From assembly GCA_900552345.1 (NCBI GenBank), contig URZN01000015.1:1-10912 (forward strand): DNA of 10,912 nt. Direction: 5' to 3'. Positions 6,832 through 10,912 of the stretch are shown here, piece after piece. The position numbers and the translations under genes were made by a program. The stretch comes from an uncultured Collinsella sp. Lineage in GTDB: Bacteria; Actinomycetota; Coriobacteriia; Coriobacteriales; Coriobacteriaceae. The notes under the pieces were generated by a model, which was given only the letters and a program-made list of their open reading frames with translations, had not been told where the DNA came from and ran no database searches. The first letter of the stretch is position 1. Every line of letters begins with the position of its first letter.

Positions 6832-7491
6832 TTAGATATCTGATTGGGCGCGGGTGCCGAGGCGTTTCATGATGGCATGCCAGATCGGTGCGGGCAGCGC
6901 GGGCTTGACGCGCACCATGCCGTCGGCATCGACGCTACCGGCATTGCCACCGCCAAGCAGCTGCGCATGCTCAATGGAGCAGCCCATGCGCACAGCGCCC
7001 ACAAGCTTATCCATCGCTTCCGAAAATGGCCGACGCAAGAGGCCCATACGCGGGGAGTGGCGAAGTGCTGCGATGCCGCTGCCGGCACAGACGACAATGC
7101 CACCGCACCATGGCAGGTCACGTAGAAGACATGTCCGATACAGGCGGTCGAGAACTTCGTCCGCCTGCTTGTTGTTTTTGGACGCGGCCTGGACGACGAC
7201 ATAGATGCGTGTCTCTGTATTTCCAAGGCGATCGAGTATCTGCTCGACAGCGATCATAGCCTCATCGTCAAATGCATCATCAACAGCGAGCACCATGCCA
7301 TCGACTGCACCGGCATCATCCGCCTTCAAGTCAACCGGGTGGGGAAGTACGGTGTCGGAAAGCCGGGCATAGGCCGCGATGGCATCTTGCAGGTCCCAGA
7401 GCAAAAACTCAAGATCAGAGCTATTGGGAACGCTGATATACGCAATGGTTTGCAACGTTTTTGGTACATCGCCGCGTGCGGTCGTCTCCAT
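6832..7491 (-). CDS. Uncharacterised protein, possibly flavodoxin-fold
   Basis: This 219-residue soluble protein begins at ATG 7491 with a strong AGGAGG 5-6 nt upstream on the minus strand. I do not recognise it with certainty. Alternating strands and helices are visible: TIAYISV (15-21), DGMVLAV, RIYVVVQAAS and CGGIVVCAGSGI. The last segment, followed by RRPFSEAMDKLVGAVRMG, recalls the C-terminal half of NAD(P)H-dependent FMN reductase or flavodoxin-like proteins. The expected N-terminal phosphate-binding loop (SxTGxT or similar) is absent, so FMN binding is doubtful. There is no signal peptide or membrane helix. It is divergent from the aminotransferase gene (93 bp between starts) and convergent with the glycosylase gene. 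The coding call is firm; the fold is a guess. Confidence 0.85.
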   Translation of the reverse strand: METTARGDVPKTLQTIAYISVPNSSDLEFLLWDLQDAIAAYARLSDTVLPHPVDLKADDAGAVDGMVLAVDDAFDDEAMIAVEQILDRLGNTETRIYVVVQAASKNNKQADEVLDRLYRTCLLRDLPWCGGIVVCAGSGIAALRHSPRMGLLRRPFSEAMDKLVGAVRMGCSIEHAQLLGGGNAGSVDADGMVRVKPALPAPIWHAIMKRLGTRAQSDI

Positions 7492-7584
7492 GCCGCCTCC
7501 TTTCCGGTTGGTTTCCGTTTAGGTTACACCGTCTGGTGACGCCTCGCCGCGCTATCCTAGTGCAACCCTTACGAAAGGAACGCC

Positions 7585-8721
7585 ATGCGTCTGCCCATGA
7601 ATACCTCGCTTGCCACGCTCAAGCCCTCCGGCATCCGCCGAATCAACGCGCTCGCCGCCCAGCATCCGGGATGCATCGCGCTTGCGCTCGGCGAGCCCGA
7701 TTTTCCCACGCCCGATGTGATTAGCGCCGAGGTGACGGCCTCGCTCGACCGCGGCGACACACACTATCCGCCCAACAACGGCCGCCCTGCCCTGCGCGAG
7801 GCGCTGTCCGCATATATGGGCGATGCGGGCCTTACGTATTCGGCCGACGAGGTCATCCTGACCGATGGTGCGACCGAGGCCCTGTCGGCTACGTTTATGG
7901 CCATGCTCAACCCCGGCGACGAAGTCATTATCCCCACGCCGGCCTTTGGCCTGTACGAGAGCATCGTCGTGGCCAACCATGCCAAGGCGGTCTTTTTGGA
8001 TACGGAGCCTGCGCAATTTCAGATTGACGAGGACGCGCTTCGTGCTTGCGTGACGCCGGCGACCAAGGCCATCGTCATCTGCTCGCCCAACAATCCCACG
8101 GGCTGCATTCTCAACGCGGCATCGCTCGACGCCGTGGCGCGCGTAGCGGAGCAGGCGGGCATCTACGTAGTCTGCGACGACGTATACAACCGTCTGGTCT
8201 ATGTGGATGGCTACGAGCGCTTCGCCCAGCGACACCCGGAGCTGCGCGAGCAGACAGTGATCATCGAGAGTTTCTCCAAGCCCTGGGCCATGACCGGCTG
8301 GCGCTTGGGTTGGCTCGCAGCGGCAGCCCCCGTCATCGCCGAGATCGCAAAAGCACACCAATACCTAGTATCGAGTGCCGTTTCATTTGAGATGGACGCA
8401 GCAGCGCGAGCCCTGACCGTCGACCCAACCCCCATGCTCAAAGTCTACCGAGCCCGCCGCAAACGCGTGCTCGCAGCCCTTAATAACATGGGCCTCGACG
8501 TAGTGGAACCGGCAGGCGCCTTCTACGCCTTCCCCAGCATCAAACAATTCGGCCTAACAAGCGAAGCCTTCTGCATCAAAGCCATCAAAGAGGCAAACGT
8601 AGCCCTAGTCCCCGGAGACTGCTTCGGAACCGAAGGCCACATCCGCCTAAGCTACTGCGTCTCCGATAAAAATCTGGACGAAGGCCTCCGCCGCCTGTCC
8701 ACCTTCGTTTCAACCCTGTAG
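7585..8721 (+). CDS. Class I pyridoxal-phosphate aminotransferase
   Basis: The 378-residue protein is a fold-type I aminotransferase of the aspartate/aromatic group (subgroup I-gamma-like). The ATG at 7585 follows GAAAGGA at 5 nt. Key residues are all present: GEPDFPTP near the N-terminus (36-43), Tyr61 in the HYPPNNGRPALREA segment, SPNNPTG with Asn170, Asp198 and Tyr201 in CDDVYNR, the Schiff-base Lys232 in SFSKPWAMTGWRLGW, and the carboxylate-binding Arg354 in GHIRLSYC. It transfers an amino group between an amino acid and a 2-oxo acid in the cytoplasm; the substrate is not fixed by sequence. Codon usage changes sharply within the gene: the lysine codons at residues 13, 134, 161 and 232 are AAG, while those at 256, 286, 293, 320, 332, 335 and 362 are all AAA. 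CTA, GCA and GAA also become common after about 8345, which suggests a mosaic origin. Confidence 0.94.
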   Translation: MRLPMNTSLATLKPSGIRRINALAAQHPGCIALALGEPDFPTPDVISAEVTASLDRGDTHYPPNNGRPALREALSAYMGDAGLTYSADEVILTDGATEALSATFMAMLNPGDEVIIPTPAFGLYESIVVANHAKAVFLDTEPAQFQIDEDALRACVTPATKAIVICSPNNPTGCILNAASLDAVARVAEQAGIYVVCDDVYNRLVYVDGYERFAQRHPELREQTVIIESFSKPWAMTGWRLGWLAAAAPVIAEIAKAHQYLVSSAVSFEMDAAARALTVDPTPMLKVYRARRKRVLAALNNMGLDVVEPAGAFYAFPSIKQFGLTSEAFCIKAIKEANVALVPGDCFGTEGHIRLSYCVSDKNLDEGLRRLSTFVSTL

Positions 8722-8758
8722 CCCAACGGGACCCAAAACATCAGCCCACCGACCCAAG

Positions 8759-9011
8759 CATTATGAGCGGGGGCGTCAGCCAACGAAAACCCGGGCTGCC
8801 CAAAGTCAACGCAGGCACGCGCCGCCGAAGGCCAGGCGCAAGGTTTTCGTAGATTCCGCACGAGCCGAAGAGCACTTAATGTGCTCTTCGTGCGAGCCAG
8901 GACTTGACCGAGCGAAAACCTTGCGCCTGGCCTTCGGCGGCGCGTGCCGGATGGTGGAATTGTGTGCAGCCCGGTTTTCCGTTGACCGACGCCAGGGTCC
9001 CCGCCATAATA
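8759..9011. repeat. Large imperfect palindrome (about 250 bp), MITE-like
   Basis: The two arms fold back on each other over about 120 bp each. The core is a perfect 35-bp inverted repeat, 8815-8849 against 8913-8947. Outside it, 8773-8799 matches the complement of about 8966-8992 with a few mismatches, and the tips CATTATG (8759-8765) and CATAATA (9005-9011) still correspond. Inside it, a 9-bp stem (GAAGAGCAC/GTGCTCTTC) closes on TTAAT at the centre, and GCACGAG recurs on both sides. The right arm contains the rplJL promoter. No reading frame for a transposase is visible. It could be a non-autonomous mobile element or an old inverted duplication. Confidence 0.85.
8982..9010 (+). promoter_or_regulatory. 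Promoter of the rplJL operon
   Basis: TTGACC (8982-8987) and CATAAT (9005-9010) are spaced by exactly 17 nt, the optimum for sigma-A-type RNA polymerase. Transcription would start near 9017, giving a leader of about 210 nt that contains the L10-binding region. The promoter lies inside the right arm of the large palindrome. Confidence 0.75.
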
Positions 9012-9016
9012 CTTTC

Positions 9017-9180
9017 GGTTCACGCACGAATCCGCTGCCAGAGACAGCCGGTGCAAACGGGCATCGCCCGCGAGCTTAATGGGACATCCCGCCAGCCGAG
9101 GTGGTCGAGTAGATATGTCTTCTCGCCCCCGTCGCTCATGCAGCGCGGGGGCTTTCTTTTTGGACATGCCCCCGTCACGT
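9017..9180 (+). promoter_or_regulatory. Ribosomal protein L10 leader (autoregulatory mRNA element)
   Basis: Upstream of rplJ, GAGACAGCCGGTGC (9041-9054), GCTTAATGGGACATCCCG (9074-9091) and CAGCCGAGGTGG (9093-9104) match the conserved core of L10 leaders, in which AGACAG..GGTG and the later CCGAGG form the site bound by L10 or the L10-(L7/L12) complex. An intrinsic terminator follows at 9125-9161. The known mechanism is that excess L10 binds the leader and lowers expression of rplJ-rplL. Boundaries are approximate. Confidence 0.8.
9125..9161 (+). terminator. Attenuator terminator in the rplJ leader
   Basis: GCCCCCG (9125-9131) pairs with CGGGGGC (9146-9152), followed by TTTCTTTTT. This is a Rho-independent terminator 66 nt before the rplJ start, so full-length transcription must read through it. 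Together with the L10-binding core just upstream it suggests control by premature termination. Confidence 0.8.
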
Positions 9181-9226
9181 CCTTGTGGCGGACCGTGCCC
9201 GGAAAGAATTCGAGGAGGTGTAATTC

Positions 9227-9748
9227 ATGCCCCAGCAGTACAAAATCGACAAGGTTGCAGAGATCGAGTCCCGTATCGCCGAGAACGCCGGTCTGTTCGT
9301 CGTCAACTACAACGGTCTGACGGTTAAGCAGGCTCAGGAGCTGCGTCATCAGCTTCGCGAGTGCGGCGCCGAGATGAAGGTCTACAAGAACAACCTGGTC
9401 AAGATCGCTCTCAAGAACCAGGAGCAGCCCGAGCTCGACGAGATCCTCGCCGGCCCCGTCGCTTATGTGTTCTACGAGACCGAGCCGGTCGAGGCCGCTA
9501 AGACCCTTAAGGACTTCTCCGCTAAGTCCAAGGGTGTCCTTGAGATCAAGGGCGGTATCTCCGACGGCAAGGCCGTTTCCGCTGATGATGTTAAGGCTAT
9601 CGCCGAGCTGCCCACCAAGGATCAGCTTCTCGGCCAGATCGCCGGTCTCATCTCCGGTTTCGCTCGCGACATCGCTGTCTGCGTCAACGGCGTTTCCTCT
9701 GGTCTCGCTCGTTCGATCCAGCAGGTCTCCGAGCAGAAGGCAGCCTAG
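9227..9748 (+). CDS. rplJ: 50S ribosomal protein L10 (uL10)
   Basis: The 173-residue protein is the base of the ribosomal stalk. It anchors L7/L12 dimers to 23S rRNA and, with L11, forms the GTPase-associated centre. The ATG at 9227 follows GAGGAGGTG (9212-9220). The N-terminal domain shows the usual pattern: [31 protein letters not shown], quoted here by its anchors KVAEIESRI (about 9-17) and [12 protein letters not shown] (about 22-33), then [24 protein letters not shown]. The C-terminal part (about 135-173) provides the helix that binds L7/L12. The length is normal for actinobacteria. The gene uses many GCT, AAG and GGT codons, as expected for high expression. It is preceded by its own autoregulatory leader rather than by rplK-rplA. 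Confidence 0.97.
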   Translation: MPQQYKIDKVAEIESRIAENAGLFVVNYNGLTVKQAQELRHQLRECGAEMKVYKNNLVKIALKNQEQPELDEILAGPVAYVFYETEPVEAAKTLKDFSAKSKGVLEIKGGISDGKAVSADDVKAIAELPTKDQLLGQIAGLISGFARDIAVCVNGVSSGLARSIQQVSEQKAA

Positions 9749-9763
9749 TTGCTGTTTTCACCC

Positions 9764-9831
9764 GCGGCGGCAACGCCGCACCCCTGGCGCATTCGCGCCG
9801 TGTTTTAACTGATCTCCGTGCATCCGCACGG
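9764..9831 (+). other. Three small hairpins in the rplJ-rplL spacer
   Basis: Within the 101-nt spacer lie three perfect stems: GCGGCG/CGCCGC with a GCAA tetraloop (9764-9779), GGCGC/GCGCC with an ATTC loop (9786-9799) followed by GTGTTTTA, and CCGTGC/GCACGG with an ATCC loop (9816-9831), the last just before the rplL ribosome binding site. They could affect mRNA processing, partial termination or rplL translation. None is strong enough to call a terminator. Confidence 0.6.
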
Positions 9832-9849
9832 AAACGAAAGGACTTAGAA

Positions 9850-10227
9850 ATGGCTAAGCTTACCACCGATGAGATCATCGATGCTCTTAAGGAAATGACC
9901 CTTCTCGAGGCTTCCGAGCTCGTTAAGGCTATCGAGGACACCTTCGGCGTTTCCGCCGCTGCTCCTGCCGCTGTTGTCGCCGCTCCTGCTGCTGGCGCTG
10001 CTGAGGCCGAGGAGAAGACCGAGTTTGACGTCGTGCTCGAGGGCTTCGGCGACAACAAGATCCAGGTCATCAAGGCTGTCCGTGAGCTCACCAACCTTGG
10101 CCTGAAGGAGGCCAAGGAGGTCGTCGAGGGCGCTCCCAAGGCTGTTCTCGAGGGTGCCAAGAAGGAGGACGCCGAGGCTGCCAAGGAGAAGCTCGAGGCT
10201 GCTGGCGCTGCTGTCACCCTCAAGTAA
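9850..10227 (+). CDS. rplL: 50S ribosomal protein L7/L12 (bL12)
   Basis: The 125-residue acidic stalk protein recruits and stimulates the translational GTPases. The ATG at 9850 follows GAAAGGA at 7 nt. It shows an N-terminal dimerisation domain ([31 protein letters not shown], from about residue 4 to 34), an Ala/Pro hinge (about 36-56), and a C-terminal domain with [38 protein letters not shown], whose anchors are FDVVLEGFG and [11 protein letters not shown]. The protein ends in AVTLK. Codon usage is strongly biased, as expected for a protein present in several copies per ribosome. A strong terminator follows 29 nt after the stop, so rpoB is not in this transcription unit. Confidence 0.98.
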   Translation: MAKLTTDEIIDALKEMTLLEASELVKAIEDTFGVSAAAPAAVVAAPAAGAAEAEEKTEFDVVLEGFGDNKIQVIKAVRELTNLGLKEAKEVVEGAPKAVLEGAKKEDAEAAKEKLEAAGAAVTLK

Positions 10228-10255
10228 TCAGGCTCTCTCGCCAGATTTCTTTGCA

Positions 10256-10294
10256 GACGGGGCTCGCTATGCGAGCCCCGTCTTTTTTGTTTTG
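10256..10294 (+). terminator. Strong intrinsic terminator after rplL
   Basis: GACGGGGCTCGC (10256-10267) pairs perfectly with GCGAGCCCCGTC (10271-10282) around a TAT loop. TTTTTTGTTTT follows. This 12-bp GC-rich stem with a U-tract is a textbook Rho-independent terminator closing the rplJL operon. Confidence 0.95.
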
Positions 10295-10412
10295 GCCCCT
10301 CATTCCCATTGCTCGGCACGCGGAACACCGCTGTCTTCGCCGTGCCAATCCCGTTACCGCTGGGGCGTAAAATTGCACCATTCGAGCAATAATTTGCGTT
10401 GACCTGCTGAAG

Positions 10413-10473
10413 AATTGCGTTTGCCTTACGGCGACGTATGTCTCCGGCGGTAAGATACTTCGGTATCGCAATT
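10413..10473 (+). other. Possible structured leader upstream of galU
   Basis: AATTGCG (10413-10419) pairs with CGCAATT (10467-10473). It encloses CTTAC/GTAAG (10425-10429 with 10450-10454) and GATAC-TTCG-GTATC (10454-10467), the latter with a UUCG tetraloop. The result resembles a three-way junction in which adjacent helices share bases at 10454 and 10467. A further stem, GGCGCA/TGCGCC (10504-10518), lies just before the galU ribosome binding site. No clear promoter was found between the rplL terminator and galU. Confidence 0.35.
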
Positions 10474-10540
10474 TGGTCTGCGGCCGCCGTGCCGCACGCA
10501 TAGGGCGCATTCTGCGCCTGCGAAAGGATCCTTGAATAAC

Positions 10541-10888
10541 ATGAAGGCAATCATCCCCGCCGCCGGCCTTGGCACGCGTTTTCTGCCTGGCACCAAGTGC
10601 ACGCCCAAAGAGATGCTGCCGGTGCTCGACAAGCCGGTCATTCAGTATGTCGTTGAGGAGGCGCTCGACCCCGAGGAGGTCGACGACGCCATCATCGTTA
10701 CCTCTCCCGGTAAGCCCGAGCTGCTGAGCTACTTCCAGCCCGATCGCTCGCTCGAGAATCTGCTGCGCGAGCGCGGCAAGAATGCCTATGCCGATGCCGT
10801 CGCCCACGCTGGCGGTATGCCGGTCGACTTCCGCTATCAGTACGAGGCCAAGGGCCTCGGCCATGCTATCCGCTCTGCTGCCGATGCC
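10541..10888 (+). CDS. galU: UTP-glucose-1-phosphate uridylyltransferase, 3' part missing
   Basis: The first 116 codons are present before the adapter at 10889; family members have about 290-300 residues. The enzyme makes UDP-glucose from UTP and glucose-1-phosphate, supplying cell-envelope glycans and galactose metabolism. The nucleotide-binding signature is clear: AIIPAAGLGTRFLPGTKC (3-20) followed by TPKEMLPVLDKPVIQYVVEEAL. Start choice is uncertain. ATG 10541 gives the family-like MKAIIPAAG but sits 12 nt after AAAGGA (10523-10528). An in-frame TTG at 10532 adds three residues but is only 3 nt from that site. The gene lies downstream of the rplL terminator, so it must have its own promoter, which I could not place with confidence. 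Confidence 0.93.
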
Positions 10889-10912
10889 CTGTCTCTTATA
10901 CACATCTGACGC
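10889..10912. other. Tn5/Nextera adapter (not genomic)
   Basis: The last 24 bases are the Tn5 mosaic end in reverse orientation followed by GACGC, the start of the Nextera read-1 adapter. They add the false C-terminal residues LSLIHI to the galU reading frame. Confidence 0.98.

Noticed and set aside
7552..8361. 269-codon minus-strand frame
   Set aside because: It is antisense to the aminotransferase, which has complete PLP-binding motifs.
8652..9167. Frames through the palindrome and L10 leader on both strands
   Set aside because: They are created by the GC-rich inverted repeat and lack credible ribosome binding sites or domains.
9684..10550. 288-codon minus-strand frame
   Set aside because: It is antisense to rplL and crosses its terminator.

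Overview
The window looks like a chromosomal contig from a high-GC gut actinobacterium of the class Coriobacteriia, most likely Collinsella or a close relative. This is inferred from base composition, strong AGGAGG-type ribosome binding sites, and the character of the proteins (FeoA-FeoB fusion, hypoxanthine-DNA glycosylase, L10 and L7/L12); no database search was possible. Both ends are Tn5/Nextera adapter sequence (1-16 and 10889-10912), so genomic DNA spans 17-10888 and both terminal genes are cut.

Layout. 17-541 (-): 5'-end-complete but truncated zinc-ribbon membrane protein. 542-1054: gene-free, holding a strikingly regular array of seven alternating inverted 14-nt motifs (656-855), then a sigma-A-like promoter and a tandem operator for the iron gene. 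1055-3415 (+): ferrous iron transporter with a fused FeoA domain. 3537-4733 (+): SotB-like MFS sugar efflux transporter. 4749-4815: perfect 22-bp hairpin. 4887-6263 (+): cytoplasmic GH13 alpha-glucan hydrolase, followed 3 nt later by a DNA-deoxyinosine glycosylase (6267-6830). 6832-7491 (-): unrecognised protein, convergent with the glycosylase. 7585-8721 (+): class I PLP aminotransferase, divergent from it. 8759-9011: about 250-bp imperfect palindrome whose right arm carries the promoter of the ribosomal stalk genes. 9017-9226: L10 leader with attenuator. 9227-9748 rplJ, 9850-10227 rplL, strong terminator at 10256-10294. 10541-10888 (+): 5' part of galU behind a potentially structured leader.

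The genes are mostly housekeeping: iron uptake, carbohydrate hydrolysis and sugar export, DNA repair, amino-acid metabolism, ribosomal stalk, UDP-glucose synthesis. No phage, defence, conjugation or biosynthetic cluster is visible. The unusual content is in the intergenic DNA: the 62-bp-period alternating repeat array, the tandem operator in front of feoB, the long palindrome overlapping the rplJL promoter, and an abrupt codon-usage switch inside the aminotransferase gene next to that palindrome.
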